A stretch of DNA of 64,000 nucleotides from Neurospora tetrasperma FGSC 2508 (GCF_000213175.1 NW_009799179.1:4442171-4506170), one strand, 5' to 3'; shown: positions 17,087-29,774, numbered from the stretch's first letter. Notes: a model not told the origin generated them from the sequence alone. Numbers and translations: made by a program.

Positions 17087-18852
17087 TGAAATCCCCTTTT
17101 TCGTTTTTTTCCAAGACGAGCTGGCTGCAAGTATCAGACGGTCTCAGGAGAAAAGCGGTTCTCCGCTTGCCTGGTCTCACCTACTCCTTAGTGAACTTGC
17201 GTGACGTTGTACAACTGGGATGAACTCGTCAGAGAGGTGCATATGAAAATTTCGAGCGCGCATGGATGCGATGATGTGACTACGTTTTTCATCGGAGAAA
17301 GAAACACGTCTACTCAATCCATGATGTCTTACATACGGAATGTTTGTTCGTCCGACTTGAGCTTCTGGAAACTTTTCAAGTTGTATAACTGAAATTGTTT
17401 GAGATGGATGCGGTTGAGGTTACTCTCGTGGCTAGATAGAGTACGGAACAGTCGAACAATGTCTTGGGGTGTGGGGAGGGGGGGAAATGAGAAAATAACC
17501 AATGGATTCACAAAGTTGGCTTCGTTACTAAGGATCTTCGATTAAATGGAAAGAGCTCAAACCAAATTGAATGGAAAGAGCTGAAACAGAACTCCTGAGC
17601 TACACCGCATGCCCCAGAAAGTACTGAAATGAGGTTCGGCTTTCCGTCCACATTTGTGAAGGCAATAATACGCAATGACGTAACAACTCAAACCATAAAA
17701 GTCAACCCAGCACAGTTTGGTATATCTACTAAAATCAATGAAGGTGGCCAATTGTATTTCATAGAAAAAATATGATAAAAAAGAACAATCAGCTGAAATC
17801 TTGTTAAGCTCCTCATTTAGGGCTGAAGATATACTTGCTGATCTCTTAAGCCGGTGATGATGCGTTTACTTCCAAGGCCAATGGGGGCCCCACTTCGAAC
17901 AAATGCGAAGAGGGCTTGTCACGAATCTCGCGAGGTTCTCTCAAAGTTGCCATGGGGAGCAAAAAAAATCGAGAAAGGGAGAGGAGCAACTTATCCCAAT
18001 TTTCAGGCGCATATGAACTACAAATGCTGCTCGACATATTGAAACACAAAGATGGAAGACCAGACAATGACGAAACCTGCTGACTTCAATTTCCCAAAGC
18101 ATTACAGATTCACTGAATGCAATAATGGTATCCAGAATGTCGTCCGGAGAAAAAAGGGGAGAACTTCCGTCGTCGCCAAGCTTCGTGATCACCGCTTTGG
18201 TTCGGCGGATCTGTGAGGTCTTGTGAGAATTCCGTGTGAAGCCTCAATAACGCAAGTAAGCAGCGGGAAGTCCAGCCGCGCCCTTGCTCGATCCCTAGGC
18301 GGGTACTGTTACTTTAAGGACCGGATTCCATCTAACATGCAGAGACGATTGCAGATTTACATAGGGGAGCCTTCTAGATCCAAATTATTTCAGCTATGTT
18401 ATAGACAAGGCACGGTGTTTCCCCAAGCTGGAATCGATGCTTATAATAATGTACGCCATATAATGGTCACCAGATATCCAAACGTCTAGACACGATCGGT
18501 ATCGACAAGACAATCACTCCAATAAAGAGGTAACAGCCTTGATATCGGACGTCCGCAAGATGGTTATAAACCCAAGGCCCGAGGTCGCCTGGATAAATGC
18601 AGAGCAATATAGAGACCGCAAGCTGGCACGACAACCGCACAATAGCCGGGCTGTTTATGCCGATCTCACTTCACGCCTTGCCTTAACCCAAGAGTTCGAG
18701 AACTGCGAACATCTAACCACGAAAAGATATTGAGGAATACAAAGAGATGGGGAGTTGTCGTGAAGGAAGTGATCGTGTCGGCCATCGAAGCTGAGCATCG
18801 CCAACCTTGCACCCGCAACACTACAAACACTTCAAGCTCCTTAAACAAAGAA
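17087..18852. other. 1.8-kb intergenic region without a visible gene
   Basis: I see only scattered short ORFs on both strands. The left part is the promoter side of the PI-PLC gene and the right part that of the NTF2-like gene. Positions 17520-17830 are AT-rich. A GGTGATGATG at 17852 resembles a box C but no box D follows at a suitable distance. Confidence 0.5.
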
Positions 18853-19464
18853 ATGCACTTTTCAGTTCTTGCCAATGCCGCCTTTGCCAGCTCGGCGTTG
18901 CCAGTCCCCTCACTCGCCTCGGCCATTGCTCCCCGTCAAGAGAGTGCTTGCCTGACCAGGGCCGAAGCCAAAGACATCGTGGACATCTACGTCCAACTGA
19001 TCGCCAACTACACGGACGATGTATGCGCCAAGTACTGCGCCTCGGACTTTGTCGACCGATCCGACAGCATCAACACCTTCATCTTCATGCCTCTCGGGGA
19101 ACCGACCTTTGCAACCAAGGAGATCTTCATGTCGGCGCAAAACGCGAACCCGCCCTTCCCGGTCGTCGTCGACAGCATCGACGCCATCGACTGCGAAGCC
19201 GTCGCGCTCCGTTGGCACGCCACGTTTGGCGCCGCCAACCTCCCCAGCAAGGGCATCACAATCATCGGCACGACCAAGCGTGAAGGGTATGCGCAGATCA
19301 AGAGCCTCGATGTCGAGTTCAACAGCTTGATCTGGCTCCTTAACATGGGTGGGAAGTACGAAGGGCAAATGTCATGTGAGGGGCATCAAGAACGCAGATC
19401 TGGATCCGGACGCTCGTCTTCGCCACATGGAATTCAATGGTCGGTTTCACGATCGGAAAGGTGA
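18853..19464 (+). CDS. Small secreted NTF2-like domain protein
   Basis: This ORF of 203 aa starts at ATG 18853 (MHFSVLANAAFASSALPVPS). An upstream in-frame ATG at 18730 would bury the signal peptide, so the downstream start is chosen. The first ~24 residues form a classical signal peptide, possibly followed by processing near APRQ. The body (CLTRAEAKDIVDIYVQLIANY…CAKYCASDFVDRSDSINTF…SLDVEFNSLIWLLNMGG) matches the NTF2/SnoaL-like cone fold common in secreted proteins of ascomycetes, whose function is unknown. The last ~35 residues are polar, repetitive and unlike relatives, which tend to end soon after the EFNS motif. A missed 3' intron or frame drift is possible. Confidence 0.75.
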   Translation: MHFSVLANAAFASSALPVPSLASAIAPRQESACLTRAEAKDIVDIYVQLIANYTDDVCAKYCASDFVDRSDSINTFIFMPLGEPTFATKEIFMSAQNANPPFPVVVDSIDAIDCEAVALRWHATFGAANLPSKGITIIGTTKREGYAQIKSLDVEFNSLIWLLNMGGKYEGQMSCEGHQERRSGSGRSSSPHGIQWSVSRSER

Positions 19465-21589
19465 GAGTCGAAAGACGGCGCAAAATCAGGATGTTCTTTG
19501 CTTGACAAGTGTGGGATGGAGGTAATTTGGAAACAATGCATCTGGTATAATAGGTCAACAGCCTCACCAACCGAGACGTCACCCTCGAGGTGATATTGTT
19601 GAGGGGTAGGTAAAACCTAGAGATAGGTATTACTGCGGTTATTTACATTCAATGTTTTATTTCCATGCTTGTTGCCGTTGTTGGTATCGCCGTACCTGGA
19701 CTGTAGGGCTGCATGGTGACATGTGGGACGACATCGGGGAATCGCAGGTTTGATTGGGGGCGTTTGCCAGAGACAATTAAATTATGGTCTCGACTTTCGG
19801 TGACACGGCCTTGGCGATGAAGAAGAGAAAGTGTCATGAGTCGCTGGAATTTTGAATGTCTGCAGAATTCAACTTTTACCAACAAGGGATGCTTGGATAA
19901 GGTTCCATACTAAGTGGAAGCTTTTTGTCAGCGGTAAGACGGCTTGGGAGGTCGTGCGAGATACCAACGGACTGGATCTCGAAAACAATGACTTCGAAGT
20001 GCCCTGCATGGGGATGGGGTAAAGCGCTTGATGAGGCGCCTGAGCTGGGAGATTGAGAGTTAGGAATGGATGAGGCCACTTCCTTCATGCTGCGTCATAG
20101 CTCTGATGCTGATGATGATATATGTCGCATGCCCGAAGGATTATAATACCTCCAACTTTGCCGAGTCCCTTGAGGAAGTGTCACGCCATTGCATTCCATT
20201 CATACGTGCCTCGATCATGGATGGAATCTAATATGAAATCATGCTCCGGCTTGCGGGCAAACCTAAGGATAAGACGTGCCGTCTTGGCCGCCAATCACGG
20301 AAGGAGAGAAACGCCTGGCAGGTTGAGAAGAACGGTTGCTGGGTTGAGAACTTGCGATCAGATACCCTGAGCGAGAGGTGCGGTTAGCAGGTTCCACTCT
20401 GCAGGAGTTAGGCTGCTTGCAACCCTTGCATATACTCAGGCTTCTACGCGTTTGATTGGTCTGCCCCTGACAGTAACCAATCGGGTCCCGGCTCATCTCC
20501 CCTTTTTTACACTACACTAAATTTGAAGGTTCTGCTGACTCGCCCTCGCAACTCGCCAGGCTCGCAAATGCCTACTCATTATGAAAGGGGACTTCTGGAC
20601 AAGACTGCCTGTTGTCCAAGATTTTACGCGACCATAAAGTTTCGGCGCTCGAGTGCTTGTATAGCCTGGTGATGTGATCGAGACGACTCTAGCCACTCAA
20701 TTGCCGGCGAAGGCAACTCTACAGCTGCCCGGCCTTCGTTTGTTTGGCTTGTGGGTTGCCTCTTAGACATTCTCCGCTGGGATCATGTGCACATCTTCCA
20801 CCCATCCTTCTGGGATACAGATCGACCCTGGAACGGGCAGTCGGTAGGCTACACAGAGATCCCAAACGCACAGCATCTCGCGTCATGTCCATTCCAATGT
20901 CATGCCGAGTATCTTCAAGGACAACGGACGTATTTCGTCTAAATTACCAAAATGATGCTTTTCCCGCGCCGGAAAGGTGTCAACCCCACAGCGTGAAATG
21001 GTGAAACTGGAGCGCTTCTAAGGTTACCCGCTCAGCCCGTCCACTTGGATCCCTTTCCCAACGGATTTCTTGGGACCCCGGACTGCCTGGCCGAAATGAA
21101 GGGACCCCATGGATATCCAGATTCCTGAATTTCCGTGGCTGCAGAGGAAGCCTGGGAATCAAAAAGCGGCAAAGGGGCGTGTGAAGGGTTTCATTGGCAT
21201 AATATGCAGCGCCTGTAAGCTTGTTCATTTTGTATGTCGTTAGTGCAGCGTTGCACCGAGGAAAACCTTCACTTGTCCCATTTCAGTATTTTCTCATATT
21301 TCCGCCTTTCCCCTCTCACCTTCGCTCTCCCTTCGTCCTTCCATTCTTTTCGGCTTCGTCTCTTCATTCCACGTTTGTGTTTCTGCTTCAGCTCGTGGTC
21401 ATCGTCGCCGTCGCCATTCGTTTACGAAACATATACAACAGTCACTCATTTGATCAGTCTTGCTCTTCACTGCCTCTATAGCCTTCCGGTCCTTTTCACA
21501 TTTCTGTCATCGAACCAATTAGTGGCCAAGTCCCGGCAAAAGTCAACACATCCACCAACCAAGCCACCAGCTCGATATTACCATTCAAA
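19465..21589. other. 2.1-kb intergenic region with a CT-rich leader at its right end
   Basis: No gene is supported between the NTF2-like gene and the wall-protein gene. The last ~340 bp (about 21250-21589) are strongly pyrimidine-rich and include CAACAG/ACATCCACC patches, typical of the promoter or 5' leader of a highly expressed fungal gene. A TGATGATGATA at 20109 lacks a matching box D. Confidence 0.5.
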
Positions 21590-22423
21590 ATGCGTTTCTC
21601 CGTCGCCGCCGTCCTCGCTATTGCGACCGCCGTCTTTGCCCAGACCGATGGCTTTGATGTCATCTCCAACCCATATGCCGGTGAAAAGGTGCTTGCTGGT
21701 CTGCCCTGTGAGATCAAATGGGCGCCTTCGTCCGACCCGAAATTCCAGGGTACCGTCCGTATCGATGTCCTTGGAGGCACCACCCCTCAGACGCTGGACA
21801 AGGTTGGAACTGTTGCCTGTGAGTAGCCATGGTCTTGTCCACGAAACCAGAGGAAGAGTACTAATCGAGATCTCTCAGCGGGCGTTGACAGCAGCAAGGG
21901 TTCTTACAAGTGGATGGTCGACGCTCACCTAGGCAAGGCCAACACCTACGGTATTCAGATCACCTTGGAGTCCAATGAGAAGGTCTTCCAGTACTCATTC
22001 CCCTTCCACATCATTGGCGGCCTTGCCGACTCTGGTGATGCCACCACCGTCACTGTTCCCACTACCGCTGCCGCTGGCACCGCTAAGCCTCTGACCGTCG
22101 CCGCTCCTGCCACCACCAAGGCTGCCATCACTACCACCAAGGCCTCCGATGCCGCTGATGCCGCCCAGACCACCGCCAACGCCGCTGCTGGTGCCGCCTC
22201 CGGCTCTGCCGGCGACTCCTCCGCCTCCGGCGCCGTTTCCTCCTTCAGCACCGTCGTCGGTAGCTCCTCTGCTTCCGTCGAGGCTTCTGCCACCTCTTCT
22301 GACGTCGTCGCTACCGCTTCTGCTTCTTCCACTGGCGCTGTTGCCACTGGCGGTGCTGCTGCCTTTGGCGCCAGCACCGGTGCTCTCTTCGGCGGTGTCG
22401 CCATGGCCCTCTTCGCTCTCTAA
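21590..22423 (+). CDS. Kre9/Knh1-type GPI-anchored cell-wall protein
   Basis: Two exons (21590-21818 and 21879-22423) with a 60-nt intron (GTGAGT…CTAAT…CAG) encode 257 aa. A signal peptide (MRFSVAAVLAIATAVFAQ) is followed by a beta-sandwich of ~95 aa (FDVISNPYAGEKVLAGLPCEIKW…YGIQITLESN…YSFPFHIIGG). This corresponds to the Kre9/Knh1 N-terminal domain found in many fungal wall proteins. Then comes a Thr/Ser/Ala-rich stretch (aa ~115-235), probably O-mannosylated, and a hydrophobic C-terminus (FGGVAMALFAL) preceded by small residues, as needed for a GPI anchor. The protein should sit at the plasma membrane or wall; a direct role in beta-1,6-glucan synthesis is not shown by sequence. Codon use is strongly C-ending, suggesting high expression. 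Confidence 0.88.
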
Positions 22424-23719
22424 AAGAGGACGTTTTGGGCTCTGATACCCAAAGTTGGAAAGGAGGTTGTTTTTGTCTTGTTTGATTTTGCATACGCTCG
22501 GTATTACGATGAATACCAGCTGTTTGATTGAAGAAGAAGAAGGGCATAATTTAGACCCGGGGAGGGAAAAGAAAAGTATGGATTGTACTTGAAGATATCC
22601 CGGACGTTCTTGTAAATGATCACCGAGACCTTGAGGTCATTAATCGAGCGGAATCTGCTTCATACAAAAGAAACCGAGATAACGACGTATGCTCCTGGTC
22701 TTTTCGTTGGCTTGGATTTGTTCGGTGTGATATGCGCGTATGTTGAATTTCGATTGGATGAGTTGTATTCGGGCGTCGCCCTTCATTGGCGTATCAGTAA
22801 TGGTGCTCTCTACACGTTGTTAGCCTTTCTTTGTATGCTGGTATCGCCAATGAACGATGCATGACTTCAACCAGTGATCACATATCGACTGAGGATATGA
22901 TCGTTCTCGCCAGGGACGTTTCGCAAAGTCAAATATTGAATCGCCGGCGATCAGTCTCACGTGGGAAATCCCAAGATACCATGGAGTGCATGTTTAAACA
23001 TTGAAAGCAACAAGCCGACTGCTTAAATTATATCCACAATCACGGTGGGCTAGCGCAATGTACCAAGGCCCGGCATCTCCAGTTAGGTTTATGAAAGAAG
23101 TCCTCTCATACAGAGGGTCAAAATGGTGCGTGGTTCCTTGCATTTATTCCATGTTGTGCATCCTCCTCCCGACTGAACTTCCTCCGAAAAGCACGCTGCA
23201 CGGGTGATCTCCAAATATGTAAGCACAGACCACCAAAGCTTGAAGATGCCAAGCCAAGCGGTGAGACTTGAGAGAGTGCCACATGTAGAAAGATGCGGGG
23301 CAAAGAAAAAGAGGCTCGAAAGTCGCAGTGACCGCTCAGCTGCTCGTGGAATTGCTGAATTGTGAAGTCGTCAGTACGACGCCAGCTGTACCCTCTTCTC
23401 GACGGACCCATCAGGAAGGAACAGTTCCCGCAGACAACACAGCTGCCATCAACTGAACCTCTTGTTCGTCTGGAGTCTGGCCCGCCAAAACCCTCCACGA
23501 GCCCTCCACTGTTGACAAGGACTAGCCGCCAACCTCGAAATCCCATCAGCCAGCCAACGAAATCGCAAGCCCCGTACACTACAGACCTCGCTCTAGTACC
23601 CGACCTCTTCTCTCTCCGTTTTCTGTTTTATTTCTCTATTTCCTTGCTGCCCGCGCTGCGCGCTCTTGACTCCGCTTTTCCTTTAGACATCACCAGATAA
23701 TTCACATCCCGAAGCAAAG
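22424..23719. other. Alpha-tubulin upstream region
   Basis: This interval runs from the stop codon of the wall-protein gene to the tubulin start codon. No gene is seen. The right end (about 23585-23690) is pyrimidine-rich (CTCTTCTCTCTCCG and similar) and is likely the tubulin core promoter and 5' leader. Confidence 0.5.
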
Positions 23720-25916
23720 ATGAGAGGCGAGGTAAGACATGCGCCCGTTGCCCACACCTCGCAATCCTTAGCACAGACAGCTTGGCCCTGGGACACGACC
23801 CCTATTCCGCCGCCGTTGGACAGCAATCCCATGGTACCCAAGCAACGAAATCAACGACACGCCCCTCCAGAGTTGGGAACGCTCGTGACAACGACACCCG
23901 CCGATAAACACAGCAATCTAGTAATATTAAGCTCGACAACACGAATTGCCGCTTCATTATACATAGACTGGATCACGACATCCAGAATCCCACGCTCGCT
24001 GTCCAACACCCAGGTCCCACGTCGATATCCTGATATACCACCTCACACGCCCATATAGCGCATCATGGAACTACGTTACCGCAAGCACAAGTAGCTGATA
24101 CAGCTTCATACAGGTTGTTCACATTCACTTGGGCCAGGCCGGTACCCAGCTTGGTAACAGCGCCTGGGAGCTGTAAGTGCTTAACACACCGCTATGCTTT
24201 TTTTTGGCGTGACCTTCTCTAACACATCTGCTCTTCTAGCTATCTCCTTGAGCACGGTCTTACTCAAGATGGTCGTAAGGACCCCGACTCTACCGTTGCC
24301 GGTGAGGGCGGTTCCTATGATACCTTCTTCACTGAGTCCAGCAACGGCAAATATGTTCCTCGATCCCTCTTCGTCGATCTTGACCCTTCCCCGATCGACG
24401 AGATCCGCACCGGCCCTTACCGTCAGCTTTTCCATCCCGAGCTCTTGATCAGCGGCAAGGAGGATGCTGCCAACAACTACGCCCGTGGTCACTACACTGT
24501 CGGCAAGGAGATGGCCGAGAACGTCCTTGATCGCATCCGCAAGATCACCGGTAGGTTATCTTCTGTACGTCTAGGGCGGGTAATATGTTTCTAACCGGGT
24601 ATGGACAGACAACTGCCACTCTCTTCAGGGTTTCCTCGTCTTCCACTCCTTCGGTGGTGGTACCGGTTCCGGTTTTGGTGCTCTCGTCCTCGAGCGCCTC
24701 GCCCAGGACTACGCCAAGAAGTGCAAGCTAGAGTTAGTCCTTCCTCATTTTCCCCCAATGGTGTCAATAGGCCATCTTGACGGATGATTGGGTCTTGTTC
24801 AAAATGTTGGGATCTGGACTCTCAAGCCTTGTTGGGTCTTTCGAAGATGGTGCCTGAACTCTCTTAAAGTTCGGCCATCCAGGCGAAAAAAGACCTGTTG
24901 GGAAACTCAGAGCCGCGTTTGGAACAAGACCGATTTACCCCAGCGCTTTCGTGGAGGTCATTTTTACTCACAGTATCTTCGGTCAGGTTCTCCGTTTACC
25001 CTGCCCCTCGTGTCGCCACGGCCGTCGTTGAGCCCTACAACGCCGTCCTCGCTACCCACAGCACCCTCGAACACAGTGACGTTACCTTCCTTGTCGACAA
25101 CGAGGCTGTGTATGACATTTGCCGAAGAAACCTCGATATTCCTCGTCCCAGCTACGAGCACTTGAACCGCCTGATCGCCCAGGTTGTTTCTTCCATCACC
25201 TCGTCCCTCCGTTTCGATGGTGCTCTTAACGTCGATCTCAACGAGTTCCAGACCAACTTGGTTCCTTTCCCTCGTGTCCACTATCCTCTTATCTCTTACG
25301 CTCCTGTTATTTCGGCTACCAAGAGTGCTCACGAGAGCTTCAAGACCTCTGAGCTTACCCTCCAGTGTAAGTGGAACTTGAGCGTTTTGATCAGCCGTAA
25401 CATTGCGATCCCAGACACTGACATATTTTGTGAATAGGCTTCGAGCCCAACAACCAGATGGTCGTCTGCGACCCCCGTAACGGCAAGTACATGGCTGTCG
25501 CTCTTCTCTACCGTGGTGATGTTGTTCCTCGTGACACTTCCGCTGCGGTTGCTGCGCTCAAAGCCAAGTCCTCCTTCAACCTCGTTGAGTGGTGCCCCAC
25601 TGGTTTCAAGATCGGCATCAACCACCAGAAGCCCATGTCCGTCCCCACTGCCTCCCCCGCTGATGGTGGTCTTGCTTCCGTCGACCGCTCCGTCTCCATG
25701 TTGTCCAACACCACCGCCATTGCCGAGGCTTGGTCGCGTCTTGACCACAAGTTCGACCTTATGTACAGCAAGCGCGCCTTCGTCCACTGGTACGTCGGTG
25801 AGGGTATGGAGGAAGGCGAGTTCAGCGAGGCCCGTGAGGATCTTGCTTCGCTTGAGAAGGATTACGAGGAGGTCGCTGGCGACTACAACGATGTCGATGT
25901 CGATGCTGAGTACTAA
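23720..25916 (+). CDS. Alpha-tubulin
   Basis: Six exons (23720-23731, 24114-24172, 24240-24550, 24609-24732, 24987-25366, 25438-25916) encode 454 aa with exact frame closure. The protein starts [19 protein letters not shown], has the GTP-binding loop [16 protein letters not shown], the alpha-specific catalytic Glu in [17 protein letters not shown], and the C-terminal tail …DVDVDAEY with a terminal Tyr. It polymerises with beta-tubulin into microtubules. The first exon is only 12 nt and is followed by a 382-nt intron; intron 4 (254 nt) is also long against the 58-71 nt of the others. The usual acetylation site Lys40 is absent (residue 40 is Asp), as in many fungi. Strong C-ending codon bias fits high expression. 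Neurospora-type fungi have two alpha-tubulin genes; I cannot say which one this is. Confidence 0.97.
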
Positions 25917-26887
25917 GCGGTTGCTTTCACTATGGTCATACAGAGGAGCCATTGTTAGATCCAGGGCGGCTGGGTCGGTTGATTCTCGGAGCTGGGTGTC
26001 ACGGGTGTCATCCTGTGCATATTCAAGCCGGAAATAAGCGCGCAGCCCAGGCAGGCCCTTGACAACCAGCACCTTGGTCCCATAGTCTCACACGAAAGAA
26101 GCGCGGAGTTAGGAAGGACTAGACGAGAACATGACGACTTTATGTAATTCCCCCCTTCGAAAGCACATATACATACCCACCCCTTTAATCTTGACTTGAT
26201 TGTAGATCAACAACACGAAGCTACTTTGTTCACTGGAATAAAAGGAAATGATAGCTGCGCTACTCAAAAGAGGTTGCAGAGCTGGAGTAATACATGGGGC
26301 CGAGAAAATGAAGAACAGAATGATACGCTCTTGCCCTGGAATATTCGATAGCGCGGGACTTGCCTATGCACCCTAGACAGCTCACCCACAATTCTACGAG
26401 ACATCATGTAGAAAGTTGGTATGGTGCACTTAAAAGCTTTACACGTTATTTCTTTTTTATTTCCTTGCAATGTGGTTGTGTTGTTGATTTTTGTGTTGCT
26501 TGCGAACCCCTTTCGCAAGAACCACGGAGCCACGCTAACAGTCGTTCCACGATTATACCGCAATTTCAGACAACTACATACCTAGTTCTGGGCGCCAAGG
26601 CTCTTCCTCCACATTCCCGTCATTGTGAAGTATCACGCGGTTCGGGACAGTCCGTTGAGATACCTTCATGTGCGATGACTGCATTACAGCCTATCCTATC
26701 CTACCCATACATGCGTGCGTCATGAATCGAAGGCTTCTATTCACTTTCGAATTCTACTCCTTTTCTTAAAGCTTCAAAATCCACGGGCCGCACCGGGCTG
26801 AAACGCGCGCACCCGCACCACGCCGGCTGCTGCCCGTTGGCTCTATACCAGCAAACAACTCTTAACATCAGGCAAATGGCCTAGCAC
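25917..26887. other. Convergent region between alpha-tubulin and nop12
   Basis: These are the 3' flanks of two convergent genes. No gene is supported. The middle (about 26400-26560) contains T-rich runs on the plus strand. No RNA gene was recognised. Confidence 0.5.
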
Positions 26888-28869
26888 TTATTTCTTCCCC
26901 TTCCCTTGAACCTTCCACTTCGAAGCCCTCGCAGCAGCACGACCAGTCTTCTTCTTACCACCACCCGCATTCGGCGCCTTATTCTTCTTGGCGCCCTTGA
27001 ACTTGAGATCCTTAGGTTTTCCATCTGCCGCACTAGCACGCTTACCCTCGAGAATGAAACTCTCGGGGGACTTGTAGGCGCCCGGGACTCTGGGGCCGGT
27101 CGCCTCCGTGTTGGCGCCCGAGGCGTGATTCCTCCTTTGGTTGGCCTGGTATCTGTCCTGCTTGTTGAAAGTCTTCTTCTTGTCGGAGCCGATGACCTGT
27201 CTGGCAGTGAACTTGCCGAGGAGCTTCTCGGCGCGGCCGGCGATGGTCTTGGCTTCGGCGGAGATCTTGGGGGCGTAGTCGGATTTCTTGGAGCCAGGAC
27301 CCTTCTTTCCGTTGTTGCCTTTCTTCATAGTTTCCGGAACGGCACCCTGCGCCTTGAGCTTCTTGGCTTCGATGGCACGCAGGGTCTTGTGAGGGGCCTT
27401 GCAGCGGCTGACGCGTAGCTCGCGGGGGAGCATGGGCGGGAATTTCTTGCCGTTGAGGAGGATGGCTGACTCGACGGCGTTTTCATCCTACGGAGGGGGG
27501 AACAGAGTTGTTAGTTGATAGTGGCCAAGTAAGAGATAGAGAGAGGAGGTGATAACTCACGCAGAACTGAACATAGGCGAAGCCCTTGCCGACACGGGTG
27601 ACAGGGTCGCGGACCACACGAACGCTCTCAACTTTGCCGCCCTCTTTACCGAATACCCGCCAGAGACCTTCCTCGACGTCCATAGGCTGCTTTGTCCGCT
27701 TCTTCTTCTCGGTCACCTCCTTACCGTCTTCGTCTACCTTCACCTGCAATACTGTCTCGTCATCCACAAAACCAAGGTTGCCGACGAAGACGCAGCGCTT
27801 GTGGTCTACCGGGGCAGGATGGGCAACGCTGTCGACACGGATGTGGCGATCCAACACAATTGTGCCGTTGAGTTTCGAGCAGGCAAGACGAGCGGCCGCA
27901 GGGGTGCTGTAAACAACATAGGCGTTTGTCGATTTCGTAGTGGCCTCCATCACGGACTTCTTGATATAAGCGGCGCGCTTGGGAATAGCAGCGGTAGCGA
28001 AGGCAGTCGAGCGGAACCGTATCGACTCAACCTTTTGCGCAGGCTTCGCCTCCTTGTCCAGCACTGAAGCCAGGTGCTTCATCAAGGTCTTTTTGGCCGA
28101 ACGAGAGGTGACGGCTTCAACGGCGACATTGCTGAGGAAGACGGTGCGGTTGGCCTTCTCAATCTCGTTCTGGGCAGCATCGGGCGCTAGCGATTCGTGA
28201 ACGGGGACCTCATCCGCAGACTCGCTGTCGTCGTCGTCCTTCTTCTCGGCCTTGGCGGTATCCTTCTTTTCTCCGGATTGCTCGTCGGCCTTAAGACGCT
28301 TGCCAGCCGGCTCTTCATCGTCCTCCGCCAACTTCGACAGGTATTTGTGTTCGAGATTGTCGTGCTGGTCGGGTTGCTTGCGCTTCCGTTTCCGTCCATC
28401 TTCTTCCGGGACCTTTCCTTGTTTCACAACAGCTTCGAGGGTCTCGAGGGCTTCGTCTTCGCTGTCACTGTCGTCTACAGCCTCGTCGTCTTCGTCATCC
28501 TCTCCAATGCCGACCTCGGAATCGTATTCTTCGTCAAGCTCGCTCAGTTCCTCGTCATCGCCCTCGTCCTGAACTTCCTCCTCTTTCTTGGAAGGTACTG
28601 GCGCCTTCTTGGACTTTGTCGGTAGGGGCTCGGAGTATTTCGCAGCTGGGCGGGGCTTCGCTGGACCAACCTACACAAAATTAGCCATGAAAACTTCCAA
28701 TTGCCTGTCTGGTCAGAGCGAGATGACTTACACTGGTAGCAAACAAAGCATCCAAGCTAGGATCAACCTTCTTCACCGGCGCAACGAGTCCTTTACTATA
28801 ATAGTGGTGTCAGAATACTGGAAGAATGGCGTTAACTGTAGCGTAGGGTTGTTCGCACGTTTTACCCAT
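26888..28869 (-). CDS. nop12: Nucleolar RNA-binding protein Nop12
   Basis: The best model has four exons: 28869-28859, 28795-28732, 28670-27561 and 27488-26888. Exons 1-3 give [20 protein letters not shown], an acidic N-terminus ([17 protein letters not shown]), a first RRM ([13 protein letters not shown]…[20 protein letters not shown]) and a second RRM ([17 protein letters not shown]…GKGFAYVQF). Exon 4 finishes RRM2 ([15 protein letters not shown]) and adds a basic tail. Nop12 is a nucleolar factor for 60S subunit assembly and 5.8S maturation. The join from exon 3 (GTGAGT donor, phase 0) to exon 4 does not close the frame: exon 4 begins GATGAAAAAC, where GATGAAAAC would continue as DENAVES. 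Either one extra base sits in the run 27480-27484, or an unusual donor is used. Intron 1 has a non-ideal GTGCGA donor. Identity is firm; exon 1 is less so. Confidence 0.85.
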
Positions 28870-29774
28870 TGTGAGTTTTCCGTCGTGTGTAAGCGCAAAT
28901 GGATGGGAAAGTGGCACGATTCGCCAATCAAGTACTTGTGATTGACAGTTCTAAGAGCACGGAAAAACAACTGAAGTTCGACGACGAGGCGAAAGATGTG
29001 ATTGGCTGTAAATGCTGTCAAAATCGAATTGCAAAGCTTCCACTTCTGATTTCTAGCAGGATGTTGTACAAGGCAAGACCAGTTTCTATGCAGGCAGGTT
29101 CAATGGTCCAGGGTCTCAAGGGTCGTCGTTTCTACCTTCCCCACTGCGCATCGTAAGGACGAGTCGACCGTGGAACATCGGATCTTGCATCCTCCCATAA
29201 AAAAAACTCGCTTATCAGTTGTTATCGAAACTGCCAAGACTCACCGCCTGCCATCGCCTTTGTGTGGTGCGCTGGGCTGTTGGAGACGGGCGGCGGCGGC
29301 AGGCAAGTGGGCAGGCAATGGAGCCCCCCAGAAACCTGCCGGTTGCCCATTTGTGTTGTGCTGGTGCGGTGCTGTGGGCGCTTGTCCAGCTTCCAGTCTA
29401 GGTCGTCAACCAGATACCTACTGCCCGCTCCTCACTCTCCCGATCTGTCTTCCTACTACTTTACCTACCCCGACCGCACGTTATCTCTCGACAATCGCGC
29501 CCTCGTACCGACAACAAAGCCATATCTCCGAGACATTTCATTGTGTGCGAACACACATTTTTCAACCTTCCAGCATAAACACACTTTACCCTGATCGTGG
29601 CGCCACAACTTCAGGTGCTGCTCTTGAGCTGCCCGTACAGTTCGGACGTCCAGTCCGCCGCCCACGACTAAATTCTACGTGGCCGTCCACTGCAACTTTC
29701 TACTGCTCAGCTGCTCAACCCAACATCGGCGCGTCGTTGCTTAGTTTCAATCTCGTCGGATTCTATGATCCGCG
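28870..29774. other. Divergent promoter of nop12 and the Sds3/Dep1 gene
   Basis: About 900 bp separate the two divergent starts. Positions 29390-29770 are CT- and AC-rich, consistent with a long 5' leader for the plus-strand gene. No RNA gene is recognised. Confidence 0.5.
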
